DNA of 64,000 nt from Anaerophaga thermohalophila DSM 12881 (GCF_000191885.1 NZ_AEWI01000010.1:1-64000), one strand, 5' to 3'. Positions 55,193 through 64,000 are shown, counted from the stretch's first letter. The notes: a model not told the origin generated them from the letters alone. Numbers and translations: made by a program.

Positions 55193-55226
55193 GGTTTAGG
55201 ATCCCGTAAAAACGGGTTCCTAAACC
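55193..55226 (-). terminator. Attenuator-like hairpin between rplL and rpoB
   Basis: GGTTTAGGA(T)CCCGT and ACGGG(T)TCCTAAACC form a stem of about 15 bp with an AAAA loop. On the minus strand it is followed by CTTTTTATG. Its place matches the known partial terminator that lowers rpoB expression relative to the ribosomal proteins in other bacteria. Confidence 0.8.
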
Positions 55227-55255
55227 GTAAACGTATTCAGGTATATTTTTCCTGT

Positions 55256-55636
55256 CTACTTAAGTTCAACTTCCGCTCCAGCTTCTTCTAATTGAGATTT
55301 AAGACTTTCAGCTTCTTCTTTAGAGACCTTTTCTTTGATGGGAGCAGGTGCTTTATCCACGAGCTCTTTAGCTTCCTTCAGACCAACACCGGTAACTTCT
55401 TTAACAAGTTTAACGATAGCCAGTTTAGATCCACCGGGCGACTTCAGGATCACATCGAATTCAGTTTGCTCGGCAGTGGCGCTTTCTTCGCCACCGGCAG
55501 CAGCACCACCGGCTACTGCTACGGCTGCAGCAGCAGGTTCAATTCCATATTCTTCTTTTAAAGTATCAGCAAGTTCATTCACTTCTTTAACAGTCAAATT
55601 TACCAATTCTTCTGCAAGTTTCTTAATATCTGCCAT
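55256..55636 (-). CDS. rplL: Ribosomal protein L7/L12
   Basis: A 126-residue acidic protein of the ribosomal stalk. It has the N-terminal dimerisation helix ([26 protein letters not shown]), an Ala-rich hinge ([17 protein letters not shown]) and the factor-binding C-terminal domain ([36 protein letters not shown]). It follows rplJ after 42 bp. Confidence 0.99.
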   Translation of the reverse strand: MADIKKLAEELVNLTVKEVNELADTLKEEYGIEPAAAAVAVAGGAAAGGEESATAEQTEFDVILKSPGGSKLAIVKLVKEVTGVGLKEAKELVDKAPAPIKEKVSKEEAESLKSQLEEAGAEVELK

Positions 55637-55678
55637 TGTCTTAGGTATTAAAAAATTTCAATTTCAGTTTGTAAAAAA

Positions 55679-56197
55679 TTATTCCTTTTCACTAAGGGTT
55701 TGAAGAATTCCGTGAATTTTAGTTCCACCGGATTGCAAGGCAGAGATAACGTTCTTCGCAGGCGACTGCAGAAGACCGATAACCTCGCCCAGTAATTCTT
55801 CTTTAGACTTAATTTTAGTAAGCACTTCCAGTTGATCACTGCCCAAATACACAGATTCCTCAACGAAAGCTCCCTTAAAAACAGGGAGTTCGGTTTTTTT
55901 CTGGAATTCTTTGATTAATTTGGCAGGAACATTTCCTGTATTACAGAAAAGAACAGCCGAAGTGCCTTTAAAGGCATCGTCTAAGCCTTCCACCTTCTTG
56001 TCGCTTTGCTCAAGAGCCAGTTTAAAGAGGGTGTTTTTCACCATCATCATCTTAATATCCTTCTTGAAGCATTCGCGACGAAGATTGCTGGTCTGGCCGG
56101 CATTTAAACCAAGTGTATCCGTGACGTAGAAGTGACTATACTCATTGATTTTGTCCGACAGCTCTTTAATAAGTGCGCTTTTATCTGTCTTTTTCAT
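55679..56197 (-). CDS. rplJ: Ribosomal protein L10
   Basis: A 172-residue protein that anchors the L7/L12 dimers on the ribosome. MKKTDKSALIKELSDKINEYSHFYVTDTLGLNAGQTSNLRRECFKKDIKMMMVKNTLFKLAL is the rRNA-binding globular domain, and the C-terminal helix binds L7/L12. It follows rplA by about 32 bp, too short for a large separate L10 leader. Confidence 0.98.
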   Translation of the reverse strand: MKKTDKSALIKELSDKINEYSHFYVTDTLGLNAGQTSNLRRECFKKDIKMMMVKNTLFKLALEQSDKKVEGLDDAFKGTSAVLFCNTGNVPAKLIKEFQKKTELPVFKGAFVEESVYLGSDQLEVLTKIKSKEELLGEVIGLLQSPAKNVISALQSGGTKIHGILQTLSEKE

Positions 56198-56229
56198 GAT
56201 TCCTAATACTCTTCAGTTAACATTAAACT

Positions 56230-56925
56230 TTAAACCTCCACCGATTTTGCTTCGACAGGAATACCGGGACTCATGGTACTTGAGAGCGTAATGCTCTTAA
56301 TGTAGGTTCCCTTAGCGGCTGAAGGCTTCAGCTTTTGGATAACACCTACAAATTCACGCACATTTTCAGCGAGTTTATCGGGCGAAAAAGAAACTTTTCC
56401 TACAGTAGAATGTACAATACCGTACTTATCTACTTTAAAGTCAATTTTACCGGCCTTTACTTCACTAACAGCTTTGGCAATATCCATGGTAACGGTACCA
56501 CTTTTGGGGTTGGGCATCAGACCGCGTGGTCCGAGTATCCGTCCCAGAGCACCAATTTTGGCCATTACACTGGGCATGGTAATGATAACATCAAAATCGA
56601 GCCAACCTTCTTTGATTTTATCAATATACTCGTCGAGCCCAACATAATCGGCACCTGCAGCTTTAGCTTCTTCTTCCTTATCCGGAGTACACAACACCAG
56701 AACGCGTGTTTCTTTTCCGGTACCATTAGGAAGCGTCACAACACCGCGTACCATTTGATTGGCTTTTCGGGGATCCACGCCAAGTCGGATGTCAATATCA
56801 ACAGAGGCATCAAACTTGCTTTTGGTAATCTCCTTCACCAATTTGGCAGCATCTTCAATAGGATATTGCTTTCCGGCTTCGATCTTTTCTAACGCTAACT
56901 TTCTATTTTTTGTTAGTTTTGTCAT
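56230..56925 (-). CDS. rplA: Ribosomal protein L1
   Basis: A 231-residue protein of the 50S L1 stalk. The conserved [35 protein letters not shown]-like stretch, [19 protein letters not shown] and [20 protein letters not shown] are present. In other bacteria L1 also represses translation of its own operon. It lies 15 bp after rplK. Confidence 0.99.
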   Translation of the reverse strand: MTKLTKNRKLALEKIEAGKQYPIEDAAKLVKEITKSKFDASVDIDIRLGVDPRKANQMVRGVVTLPNGTGKETRVLVLCTPDKEEEAKAAGADYVGLDEYIDKIKEGWLDFDVIITMPSVMAKIGALGRILGPRGLMPNPKSGTVTMDIAKAVSEVKAGKIDFKVDKYGIVHSTVGKVSFSPDKLAENVREFVGVIQKLKPSAAKGTYIKSITLSSTMSPGIPVEAKSVEV

Positions 56926-56940
56926 TGTTGCAAACGGATT

Positions 56941-57384
56941 TTAATTGTTAACCGGAAAATCACCCTCAACAGTGATTCCCATACTTCTGGCGGTACCAGC
57001 AATCATCCTCATTGCAGAATCGACAGTAAAACAATTCAAGTCGCTCATTTTGTCTTCGGCAATGGCCTTTACCTGTTCCCAGGTAACCGAGGCCACTTTT
57101 TTACGGTTGGGCTCGGGGGAGCCTGATTTAATTTTTGCCGACTCCAGAAGCTGAACAGCAGCAGGTGGAGTTTTTACAACAAAATCGAATGATTTGTCTT
57201 TATAGACAGTAATAACAACAGGCAAAACCTTGCCGGCTTTTTCCTGCGTTCGAGCGTTGAATTGCTTACAGAATTCCATAATGTTCACCCCTTTGGCTCC
57301 TAATGCGGGTCCTACGGGGGGTGAAGGATTTGCTGCGCCACCTCTGATCTGAAGTTTGATTAAAGTCTCTACTTCTTTAGCCAT
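56941..57384 (-). CDS. rplK: Ribosomal protein L11
   Basis: A 147-residue protein of the GTPase-associated centre. [36 protein letters not shown] and the C-terminal RNA-binding [13 protein letters not shown]...[29 protein letters not shown] are typical. It lies 115 bp after nusG. Confidence 0.99.
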   Translation of the reverse strand: MAKEVETLIKLQIRGGAANPSPPVGPALGAKGVNIMEFCKQFNARTQEKAGKVLPVVITVYKDKSFDFVVKTPPAAVQLLESAKIKSGSPEPNRKKVASVTWEQVKAIAEDKMSDLNCFTVDSAMRMIAGTARSMGITVEGDFPVNN

Positions 57385-57499
57385 TGTAGCAATTCATGTT
57401 GGTTATTAATAATCAGGATTACAAGAACAAGAACTTTTTCACCTGCAGAGGCAATTACTTTAAATTGCCCTGGAAGCTCCGCTGCCGGATGAGACGTGC

Positions 57500-58042
57500 T
57501 TATTCTTTTTCTACCTGTAAAAAGCTTAATTCAAGCGGCGTTTTTCTACCGAAAATCTTTACCATGACTTTCAGTTTGCGCTTCTCTTCGTTCACTTCTT
57601 CAATAACTCCGTTAAAGCCGTTGAATGGACCGTCTATAACTTTTACAGTCTCGCCGACATAAAACGGCACATTGATTTCTTCTTCGGTTTCAGTAAGCTC
57701 ATCCACTTTCCCTAACATACGGTTCACTTCAGATTCCCGCATTGGAACAGGGTGATCATCGCCCAAGAAACCAATAACATGTGTAATATTCTTAAGAATA
57801 TGAGGAATTTCTCCCACAAGTGCAGCTTCAATAAATACATACCCTGGATAAAAAGTTCTTTCTTTGCTGATCTTTTTACCGTTACGTATTTGAAAAACTT
57901 TCTCGGTGGGTATTAAAACCTGGCTGACATAGTCCTGAAGGTTCCGGCTGGCAATTTCACTTTCTATAAATTCTTTGGCCTTTTTTTCCTTTCCCGTAAC
58001 AGCCCGGACTACATACCACTTCTTCTGAATATCTTCACTCAT
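57500..58042 (-). CDS. nusG: Transcription termination/antitermination factor NusG
   Basis: 180 residues with the NGN domain (KWYVVRAVTGKEKKAKEFIESEI, FYPGYVFIEAAL) and the C-terminal KOW domain (VKVIDGPFNGFNGVIEEVNEEKRKLKVMVKIFGRKTPLEL). It couples RNA polymerase to ribosomes or Rho. It lies 27 bp after secE. Confidence 0.98.
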   Translation of the reverse strand: MSEDIQKKWYVVRAVTGKEKKAKEFIESEIASRNLQDYVSQVLIPTEKVFQIRNGKKISKERTFYPGYVFIEAALVGEIPHILKNITHVIGFLGDDHPVPMRESEVNRMLGKVDELTETEEEINVPFYVGETVKVIDGPFNGFNGVIEEVNEEKRKLKVMVKIFGRKTPLELSFLQVEKE

Positions 58043-58069
58043 AGGAACAATTCCTTCTTCCTTGTTATT

Positions 58070-58264
58070 TTAATAAAATTGCTGATAAACCCACTGTAAC
58101 AGGTGGTCAAAAGAAAAATCCATCACGTAAACTACTGCGGCAATGATTACGGAGGCAATCATCACAACAATAGCACTGTTTTGTAATTCGGGCCAGGTTG
58201 GCCAGGAAGTTTTATTAACCAATTCCTGATAAACATCCTTAAAATAGGCCTTTATCTTTTCCAT
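58070..58264 (-). CDS. secE: Preprotein translocase subunit SecE
   Basis: 64 residues, one C-terminal membrane helix (IVVMIASVIIAAVVYVMDFSF). The NKTSWPTWPELQNS segment before the helix is the conserved cytosolic part that clamps SecY. The length is typical of the short bacterial form. Confidence 0.97.
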   Translation of the reverse strand: MEKIKAYFKDVYQELVNKTSWPTWPELQNSAIVVMIASVIIAAVVYVMDFSFDHLLQWVYQQFY

Positions 58265-58312
58265 ACTTCTTCTTGTGCTTTTGTCTGCTCTTTACCTGCA
58301 AACACATTAATG

Positions 58313-58385
58313 CACGGGAGGAGAGACTCGAACTCCCGACACCTGGTTTTGGAGACCAGTGCTCTACCAACTGAGCTACACCCGT
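58313..58385 (-). tRNA. trpT: tRNA-Trp (CCA anticodon)
   Basis: A full cloverleaf of 73 nt can be drawn: acceptor ACGGGTG with CTCCCGT (one T-T mismatch), D arm GCTC/GAGC, anticodon arm CTGGT/ACCAG with loop CTCCAAA (anticodon CCA), and T arm GGGAG TTCGAGT CTCTC. It lies between tuf and secE, the usual position of tRNA-Trp in this operon, and should be cut from the common transcript. Confidence 0.95.
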
Positions 58386-58395
58386 GTTCAAAGGA

Positions 58396-58416
58396 GGGAG
58401 CAGAAAAAGCTGCTCC
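58396..58416 (-). other. Hairpin between tuf and tRNA-Trp
   Basis: GGGAGCAG and CTGCTCC(A) pair around AAAAAG, with no T-run. It could mark an RNA-processing site next to the tRNA or limit read-through from tuf. Confidence 0.4.
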
Positions 58417-58441
58417 ACCCTGCTTTATTCAGAATATTTTA

Positions 58442-59629
58442 TTATTCCAAAATTTCGGTTACCTGTCCGGCGCCTACTGTACGACCGCCTTCGCGGATAG
58501 CGAAACGCAGACCTACATTCAATGCAACGGGATAGATAAGATCAACGGTAATGGTCACGTTATCACCGGGCATAACCATCTCAGTGCCTTCCGGCAATGT
58601 AATTTCACCGGTAATATCCAGAGTACGCAGGTAGAACTGCGGACGGTATTTGTTATGGAACGGAGTGTGACGTCCACCTTCTTCTTTCTTCAAGACATAA
58701 ACCTCAGCCTTAAACTTGGTGTGAGGTGTGATTGAACCAGGCTTGGCCAATACCATTCCACGCTTAACTTCTTTTTTGTCAATACCGCGGAGCAACAGAC
58801 CTACGTTATCACCAGCCTGACCTTCGTCCAGAATTTTACGGAACATTTCAACTCCTGTACAAACGGTTTTCTTTCCTTCGGCTCCGAGTCCAATGATTTC
58901 CATTTCATCACCGGTATGAATAATTCCGGTCTCAATACGACCGGTAGCAACAGTACCCCGTCCGGTAATTGAAAAGATATCTTCGATTGGCATCAGGAAA
59001 GGTTTCTCGTTGTCACGCTCGGGAGTGGGGATCCAATTATCAACGGCATCCATGAGTTCCATGATTTTTTCTTCCCACTTCTCATCACCTTCCAGCGCAC
59101 CAAGAGCTGATCCCTTAATAACAGGTGCATTTTCACCATCGAATTCGTAGAAGCTCAACAGATCGCGAACTTCCATCTCAACCAACTCGATCAGTTCCTC
59201 GTCATCGACCATATCCACTTTATTAAGGAATACAACGATGCTGGGTACGTTCACCTGACGTGCCAGAAGGATGTGCTCGCGGGTTTGAGGCATAGGACCG
59301 TCAGTAGCGGCCACAACCAGAATAGCGCCGTCCATCTGGGCAGCACCGGTAACCATGTTTTTCACATAGTCGGCGTGACCAGGACAATCAACGTGAGCAT
59401 AGTGACGCTTCTCAGTCTGGTATTCTACGTGAGCTGTGTTAATGGTAATACCCCGTTCCTTTTCTTCAGGGGCATTGTCAATTGCATCAAATTCTTTGAA
59501 TTCGGACCAACCTTTCTTTGCCAACACTTTTGTGATAGCAGCAGTCAGAGTAGTTTTACCATGGTCTACGTGACCAATGGTACCGATATTAACGTGAGGC
59601 TTCGTCCTTTGAAATGTTTCTTTAGCCAT
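58442..59629 (-). CDS. tuf: Elongation factor Tu
   Basis: A 395-residue GTPase that delivers aminoacyl-tRNA to the ribosome. It has the P loop [15 protein letters not shown] and NKVD motifs of the G domain, and the usual domains II and III ending [13 protein letters not shown]. It is the first gene of the tuf-trpT-secE-nusG-rplKAJL-rpoBC cluster. Confidence 0.99.
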   Translation of the reverse strand: MAKETFQRTKPHVNIGTIGHVDHGKTTLTAAITKVLAKKGWSEFKEFDAIDNAPEEKERGITINTAHVEYQTEKRHYAHVDCPGHADYVKNMVTGAAQMDGAILVVAATDGPMPQTREHILLARQVNVPSIVVFLNKVDMVDDEELIELVEMEVRDLLSFYEFDGENAPVIKGSALGALEGDEKWEEKIMELMDAVDNWIPTPERDNEKPFLMPIEDIFSITGRGTVATGRIETGIIHTGDEMEIIGLGAEGKKTVCTGVEMFRKILDEGQAGDNVGLLLRGIDKKEVKRGMVLAKPGSITPHTKFKAEVYVLKKEEGGRHTPFHNKYRPQFYLRTLDITGEITLPEGTEMVMPGDNVTITVDLIYPVALNVGLRFAIREGGRTVGAGQVTEILE

Positions 59630-59893
59630 AACTCGAAATTATTAGACAATTAGATATAAATTGAAACCACTTATTTATTATAGAATCTTCAAAAAACTGA
59701 ATATCAAGCGAGAAAACTCATTCTCTTTTTGCTTAAACAGTGTTTTACCCTCATTTTGCGGGGCATAAAGATAAACATTTTCAAGGCAATAATCCATAAA
59801 AACATCTCTTTTTTCCAAAAAATCAGATAACTAAAGGCTGATCTTTGATTAAAAAAGAATCACTTTCAGATGCCATAAACCCCTTTCCTATTC

Positions 59894-59936
59894 ATTTTAA
59901 TAGGCTGATTATCACTCATAACCAGCCTATTAAAAT
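59894..59936. promoter_or_regulatory. Long hairpin in the presumed tuf leader
   Basis: A perfect 14-bp stem, ATTTTAATAGGCTG with CAGCCTATTAAAAT, has a 15-base loop. It lies between the putative promoter (59975-60006) and the tuf start. No T-run follows on the minus strand, so it is not a standard terminator; on the other strand it could close transcription from that side. Confidence 0.5.
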
Positions 59937-59974
59937 CAATTCCGACAGCTATTCGAGCTACCGAAAACGGTGTG

Positions 59975-60006
59975 CAAATGTATAATATTTTTCAAATAGC
60001 GCCAAA
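59975..60006 (-). promoter_or_regulatory. Putative promoter of the tuf-rpoC cluster
   Basis: On the minus strand TACATTTG (59982-59975) matches TAnnTTTG, and TTTG at 60006-60003 lies 20 bases upstream. This predicts a tuf leader of about 340 nt. The 603-bp gap 59630-60232 holds this promoter, the hairpin above and a repeat element, and no gene. Confidence 0.6.
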
Positions 60007-60042
60007 AAATAACGCACTCTTTTTAACCTGATGATTAATCAC

Positions 60043-60188
60043 TGTCTGTACATAAAGTGTCATTCACTTTGTCAGGCTTGTCCGAAAATTACTCATCCCG
60101 ATATTTCGGAACTCTGGATTTTCGGCCTTCGCACGTCCCCGATGATATCGGGGCAGGCATTGTAAATAACAATTTCTGAACAGACACA
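60043..60188. repeat. Inverted-repeat element of the third family (copy 2, diverged)
   Basis: The ends TGTCTGTACATAAAGTG and, inverted, CAATTTCTGAACAGACACA match the terminal repeats of the element at 16193. The core (AATTACTCATCCCGATATTTCGG...) is different. Confidence 0.6.
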
Positions 60189-60232
60189 CAAATTAAAAGA
60201 TTCAAAGCCTGCTTCAAAGACACGCACTAAAA

Positions 60233-60532
60233 TTATTTTGCCTTTAATTTTTCTTTCCTCTTATCCAATTGTTTACGTAATGCATCACAAGCCAAGTCAA
60301 CAGCTTCCTCGAAAGTCTTACTTTGTTTTTTAGCGAACAAATTGTTCCCCGGAATATCCAGCTCAATGTCAACCAGTTTATTCTCACTGGTTTCCGACTT
60401 ATCGAGCCGAAGTATAATCTCGGCACCGATAATATCGTCTGAAAACTGGTCTAACTTCCCGACCTTTTGCCGGATAAAGTCCTCAAGCCTCGAAGATGCA
60501 TCAAAGTGCACTGATTGAATCCTAATGTCCAT
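60233..60532 (-). CDS. hpf: Ribosome hibernation-promoting factor (short HPF/RaiA family)
   Basis: A 99-residue protein that binds the 30S decoding region in resting cells. It is a single HPF/RaiA domain: MDIRIQSVHFDASSRLEDFIRQKVGKLDQFSDDI, then VDIELDIPGNNLFAKKQSKTFEEAVDLACDALRKQLDK. It lacks the C-terminal dimerisation domain of long HPF. It lies 18 bp after the recombinase gene. Confidence 0.95.
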   Translation of the reverse strand: MDIRIQSVHFDASSRLEDFIRQKVGKLDQFSDDIIGAEIILRLDKSETSENKLVDIELDIPGNNLFAKKQSKTFEEAVDLACDALRKQLDKRKEKLKAK

Positions 60533-60550
60533 AGACTTTCCTCCATTATT

Positions 60551-61435
60551 TTATGCCCTCGGATGGGCCTGATTATAAATTGATGATAATTGTTCAAAAG
60601 TATTATGTGTATAAATCTGGGTGGCATTTAAATTTGCATGTCCCAGTAATTCCTTGATGGCATTGATATCAGCCCCTCTGTTCAAAAGAATTGTGGCATA
60701 GGTATGTCTTAAGATATGCGGACTTTTTTTGGCTAATGTTGTCACAGATTTTAAGTGCTTATTAACAATACGATAAACCAATTTATGGTATACTGCCTTT
60801 CCTTTATCGGTTAGAAAAAAGGCCGGAAATTTTTCAGCGCCAAACGTTTTATTTCTAACACTGATATATTCATTAACAGAATGGATGGTACTTCGGTTTA
60901 CAGGCACAAGCCGTTCTTTGTTTCTTTTTCCCAAAACCTTTACCAAACCGGATTTTAAATCAAAATCACTGTCCCTCAGCGCAACCAATTCGGACAGTCG
61001 CATTCCTGTTCCATAAAAAAGGTCAATGATGGTACGGTCGCGAATGCCAGTATAATCATCTGAAAATAAAACGTGATCAAGCAAAAAATCCATTTCTTTT
61101 TCCTTGACAAAGTCGGGCAAATTTTTAGGGATTTTTGGCAGTACCACTCCCTCAACCGGAGAGGATGACATTATTTCTTCACGCAACAAATACTTGAAAT
61201 AAGCCCTCAACGAAGCAACTTTTCGATGAATGGATCGCGGTTTTAAATTATTGTAGTGAAGGGTAACCACCCAATCGCGAATAAAACGGGTTTTTATCCC
61301 GCGTTCATCATCAATCCCCATATCTTCCATATATTGCCCGAACTGCCGGAGATCGGCTTCGTAAGCAATCAGGGTATGCCTGGAACTTCGTTTTTCGTAT
61401 TTAAGATAACTTAAAAAAGAATCGATATATTGCAT
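60551..61435 (-). CDS. xerC: Tyrosine recombinase of the XerC/XerD type
   Basis: A 294-residue site-specific recombinase. The N-terminal SAM-like DNA-binding domain (1-85) precedes the catalytic domain with R146, K170, H240, R243, H266 and Y275 all in place. The length and this gene context (rpsU upstream, hpf downstream) fit a chromosomal Xer recombinase rather than a phage integrase. The start codon lies directly at the T-run of the rpsU terminator. Confidence 0.93.
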   Translation of the reverse strand: MQYIDSFLSYLKYEKRSSRHTLIAYEADLRQFGQYMEDMGIDDERGIKTRFIRDWVVTLHYNNLKPRSIHRKVASLRAYFKYLLREEIMSSSPVEGVVLPKIPKNLPDFVKEKEMDFLLDHVLFSDDYTGIRDRTIIDLFYGTGMRLSELVALRDSDFDLKSGLVKVLGKRNKERLVPVNRSTIHSVNEYISVRNKTFGAEKFPAFFLTDKGKAVYHKLVYRIVNKHLKSVTTLAKKSPHILRHTYATILLNRGADINAIKELLGHANLNATQIYTHNTFEQLSSIYNQAHPRA

Positions 61436-61509
61436 AAAAAAACGCCTGACATTTCAACTTATAGTGTTAACGAATATACGAAAAAACCATTGAAAAGTCA
61501 GGCGTTTTA
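61434..61509 (-). terminator. Terminator after rpsU, adjoining the xerC start
   Basis: AAACGCCTGACATTTCAA and TTGAAAAGTCAGGCGTTT form a 19-bp stem with one mismatch around a 37-base loop. On the minus strand it ends GCGTTTTTTTATG, the ATG being that of xerC. Read-through would therefore be needed to couple the two genes. Confidence 0.8.
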
Positions 61510-61522
61510 AATGAGAAATTCT

Positions 61523-61714
61523 CTATTCATTGTCTTCCTGAAGCTTCTGAATATAAGCTGCTTTTTTTATCTTTTCGCGCCTGCGAACAGATGGCTTTAT
61601 AAAAGCCTGTCGGTTACGAATTTCACGCATTGTACCAGTCTTCTCAAACTTACGCTTAAATTTTTTCAGAGCTCTTTCTATGTTTTCTCCTTCTTTAACA
61701 GGAACTACTATCAT
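61523..61714 (-). CDS. rpsU: Ribosomal protein S21
   Basis: A 63-residue basic protein: MIVVPVKEGENIERALKKFKRKFEKTGTMREIRNRQAFIKPSVRRREK is the full family pattern. In other Bacteroidota S21 contributes to hiding the anti-Shine-Dalgarno sequence, which fits the weak ribosome-binding sites here. Confidence 0.97.
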   Translation of the reverse strand: MIVVPVKEGENIERALKKFKRKFEKTGTMREIRNRQAFIKPSVRRREKIKKAAYIQKLQEDNE

Positions 61715-61924
61715 AATTTAAACTTTTAAAATTTCAATAATGTAAAAAAATCCTCAAGCAAATAAGAAAAACAACTCATCTGCAAAAAACAGCAAACAAA
61801 AATTATTCCTTTTTTTTATCAAAAAGTTAACAACCTCCAATCTTTTAGATGTTTATTGCGGTCTTCTTTATCCGCACCTGAAAATTCCGGTGCAAAGAAA
61901 ATGAAGTTTTCCGATTGAAACAAG

Positions 61925-62920
61925 TTAATTCTCAATTTTTTGTTCCGTGATTATCTCATTTTCATCAAAAAAATTGAAATAAGGAACAATCTTTTCATAA
62001 GTTTTCCCGTCAATCGATTCTATTCGCTTCAGTTCTTCGACAGAAGTAATGTCACCATTGCGTTTTCGGTATTCAACAATATCGCGTGCCTGATAAAAGT
62101 TGAGATAGGGATGCTTCCTTAAATAACGAACCGATGCCTTGTTAATATCCATCTTCCGGTAAGGTTGTTTATTGACGACCAAATAGTGACGGATGCTTTC
62201 ATAAAGTTCTTTCGATATTCCGTAAACCTCACAAACCTGCTCCTTGTGATAAAAGCCACCCAAAAGTTCCCGATAATTTATGATCCGTTCTGACAACACG
62301 TCACCAATTCCGCGTAATTGTTTTAAAGCGGATGCAGTAGCACTATTGAGTTCGATAACGTAAGCGGTATCCGAAAGATGATCAGACGCATTGTTACCTT
62401 CTTTCGAATCATCAAAATCAGAGTAAGAAACTTCCGGCACCGTTGAAATGCTTTCTGATTGTTCGTGCTGCTGATAAAGACTTATTTGTTCTGCCTGACC
62501 GGAAAAACAGACAAACTGACTTAATTCTTTTGCAAGAAGCGAATCCAGACCATAAATTCTGCCAATATCACCGGGTTCAGAGAAACTACCGCCCGATTCA
62601 AGATATTTGACCCAGTTAATGATGACATAATGAGGCAATCCCATACGGTCGAGCTCTGTCACAGTAACATGATTAGGATCGAAAGGTTTGAAGTGATATG
62701 AATTATTGTGTCGATGGCTTTTTTCATGAGAGCCGGGTAAATCTTCAGCTGCATTTTCCGGCTCAATGTATTGAGAAACATCAGATATAATGTTCATCTC
62801 AGGTGGTTCCCATACCAACACCATTAAAAATCTGAAACTGACCAGCATGAGCATCAATACAGCCAAAAGAATGATACCGTATTGTTCTTTCCGGGTAAAG
62901 GCAAGCCAATCTTTCCACAT
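61925..62920 (-). CDS. ComEA-like helix-hairpin-helix protein with N-terminal membrane helix
   Basis: A 331-residue protein with one membrane helix (residues 14-34, YGIILLAVLMLMLVSFRFLMVL) and three HhH-type stretches in its periplasmic part: near residue 85 (NHVTVTELDRMGLPHYVIINWVKYLESGG), near 190 (IELNSATASALKQLRGIGDVLSERIINYRELLGGF) and near 260 (DINKASVRYLRKHPYLNFYQARDIVEYRKRNGDI). Such domains bind DNA without sequence preference. ComEA proteins serve DNA uptake in competent bacteria; the Bacteroidota versions are uncharacterised. Confidence 0.88.
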   Translation of the reverse strand: MWKDWLAFTRKEQYGIILLAVLMLMLVSFRFLMVLVWEPPEMNIISDVSQYIEPENAAEDLPGSHEKSHRHNNSYHFKPFDPNHVTVTELDRMGLPHYVIINWVKYLESGGSFSEPGDIGRIYGLDSLLAKELSQFVCFSGQAEQISLYQQHEQSESISTVPEVSYSDFDDSKEGNNASDHLSDTAYVIELNSATASALKQLRGIGDVLSERIINYRELLGGFYHKEQVCEVYGISKELYESIRHYLVVNKQPYRKMDINKASVRYLRKHPYLNFYQARDIVEYRKRNGDITSVEELKRIESIDGKTYEKIVPYFNFFDENEIITEQKIEN

Positions 62921-62972
62921 TGGTTTTTATTGCCAAAATAGTAAAAACCAAATAATCAGTCAACACAATTTT

Positions 62973-64000
62973 TTAAATCCATCCTAATCCCTTAAGAAAA
63001 ACCAGCGCAATAGCTACCGGCGCAACAAACTTAATAATAAACAAAAACCCTTTATAGTAGTGCGCTTTTCGTCCGTCGGCTTCAATTTCTTCGCGAGGCA
63101 TAGTTGGTCCTATCACCCAGCCGACAAAGATTACAATCAGCAGTCCGCCAAGCGGAAGAAGGATGTTGGAAGAAAACTTGTCAAAAACATTGAAAACAGA
63201 CGAATTAAATGCACAAACAATTCCAAGAATGCCGGTAATGCCTGCAGCAATCCATGTAGCACGCTTTCGTTTTAGTTTCAGTTCCTCCGTAAAATAAGCC
63301 ACCACCACTTCGAGTAAAGATATGGAGGAAGTAAGCGCAGCAATGGTGAGCAAAACAAAAAACAATAATCCGAAAAAGTAGCCTCCAACCATCTGGTTGA
63401 AAATATTGGGCAGAGTAATAAAAACCAGCCCGGGTCCCTGATTCGGTGCCATATCAAAAGCAAAAGCTGCCGGAAAAATGGCCACCCCGGCAAGAACGGC
63501 AATGAGCGTATCGGCCAGGGAAACAGAGAGTGCTGTTCCGCCAAGGCTCTCGCTCTTCTTTATATAGGAACCGTAGGTAACAATAACACCCATACCAATA
63601 CTTAACGAGAAAAATGCCTGTCCCAGCGCTTCCAAAACCACATCGGAAGTTATTTTGGAAAAGTCGGGATTAAAAAGAAATGCCAGTCCTTCGGATGCTC
63701 CCTCTAATGTAACAGAACGGACAATGAGAATTAAAATTATCAGCAACAGCAAGGGCATCAATACTTTAGTGTATTTCTCAATACCCTTTTCAATACCCGA
63801 TCTGACAATATAGGCGGTTGCCCCGAGAAAAAGAAGTGTCCAAAAAACAGAAAGGCCTTTGGTGGCCTGAACATTCTCAAATGTTTCGATCATTCCGCCC
63901 GGTGTATTACCTGCCAAAGAATTTGTCAAACTAAGATATACATAGTGTAAAGTCCAGCCGGCCACAACCGAATAAAAAGCAAGAATCAGAAAAGCTGCAC
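62973..64000 (-). CDS. Sodium:neurotransmitter-symporter family transporter (partial, N-terminus outside the window)
   Basis: At least 341 residues of an integral membrane transporter; the frame stays open to the window edge (AAFLILAFYSV precedes VAGWTLHYVYL), so the start lies beyond it. It has about eight hydrophobic segments in the visible part, with FFSLSIGMGVIVTYGSYIKKSESL (TM6-loop) typical of the NSS/SNF family, which carries amino acids or related solutes with sodium. The substrate is unknown. Confidence 0.92.
   Translation of the reverse strand, partial: AAFLILAFYSVVAGWTLHYVYLSLTNSLAGNTPGGMIETFENVQATKGLSVFWTLLFLGATAYIVRSGIEKGIEKYTKVLMPLLLLIILILIVRSVTLEGASEGLAFLFNPDFSKITSDVVLEALGQAFFSLSIGMGVIVTYGSYIKKSESLGGTALSVSLADTLIAVLAGVAIFPAAFAFDMAPNQGPGLVFITLPNIFNQMVGGYFFGLLFFVLLTIAALTSSISLLEVVVAYFTEELKLKRKRATWIAAGITGILGIVCAFNSSVFNVFDKFSSNILLPLGGLLIVIFVGWVIGPTMPREEIEADGRKAHYYKGFLFIIKFVAPVAIALVFLKGLGWI

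Noticed and set aside
60551-61435. Tyrosine recombinase as an integrase of a mobile island
   Set aside because: It lies among rpsU and hpf with no phage or conjugation genes; length and catalytic pattern fit a housekeeping Xer recombinase.

Overview
This 64-kb window reads as chromosome of an anaerobic, fermentative member of the Bacteroidota. The evidence is the tuf/secE/nusG/rplKAJL/rpoBC block with Bacteroidota-like proteins, promoter matches of the TTG...TAnnTTTG type, weak or absent Shine-Dalgarno sequences, DUF4831 and MuiA/DUF4139 proteins, a large type II-C Cas9, and two sets of [FeFe]-hydrogenase genes. I would guess Bacteroidales/Marinilabiliales, but the window holds no 16S rRNA to test this.

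Layout. 1-6.3 kb is a type II-C CRISPR-Cas locus. The last two 46-bp repeats of an array lie at the left edge. A bidirectional terminator follows, then cas2, cas1 and cas9 on the minus strand. Behind cas9, on the plus strand, is a clearly readable tracrRNA with its own promoter. 6.3-26.3 kb is a housekeeping and accessory stretch: a POT peptide transporter, NAD(P)HX repair enzyme, a DUF4831 lipoprotein, PepD, a ClC transporter with CBS domains, GlyA, a TauE-like permease, an MNT-type nucleotidyltransferase, an exbB-exbD-tonB/tolA operon, a ThuA-like protein, a MuiA-like protein and PanE. Its intergenic spaces are full of repeat elements.

26.3-45.1 kb is a hydrogenase region. One complete HydABC-type NAD-linked [FeFe] hydrogenase is followed by the maturase hydG. 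Upstream, on the same strand, is a long regulatory run: an HndB-like ferredoxin, a histidine-kinase-type ATPase, a PHP phosphoesterase, two DRTGG proteins, an RsbT/RsbW-like ATPase, a SpoIIE-type phosphatase and two H-cluster proteins whose active-site motifs are altered as in sensory [FeFe] hydrogenases. Beyond it lies a second, divergent HydABC set. The simplest reading, which is inference, is that the H-cluster proteins sense H2 or redox state and pass the signal through the ATPase/phosphatase/DRTGG partners to control the catalytic enzymes.

45.4-64 kb holds an AlbA_2 protein, a DUF3467 protein and the rpoC-rpoB-rplL-rplJ-rplA-rplK-nusG-secE-tRNA-Trp-tuf block (all minus strand), with an attenuator-like hairpin between rplL and rpoB. 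Then come hpf, a tyrosine recombinase, rpsU, a ComEA-like HhH protein and a sodium:neurotransmitter-symporter family gene cut by the right edge.

Across the window there are at least three families of short non-coding repeats. A 97-bp element occurs singly and in tandem, is nested inside another repeat, and supplies the start codon of two genes. A ~143-bp MITE-like element has 19-20-bp inverted ends and 4-bp target duplications. A third inverted-repeat family has two copies. No transposase is present to explain them.
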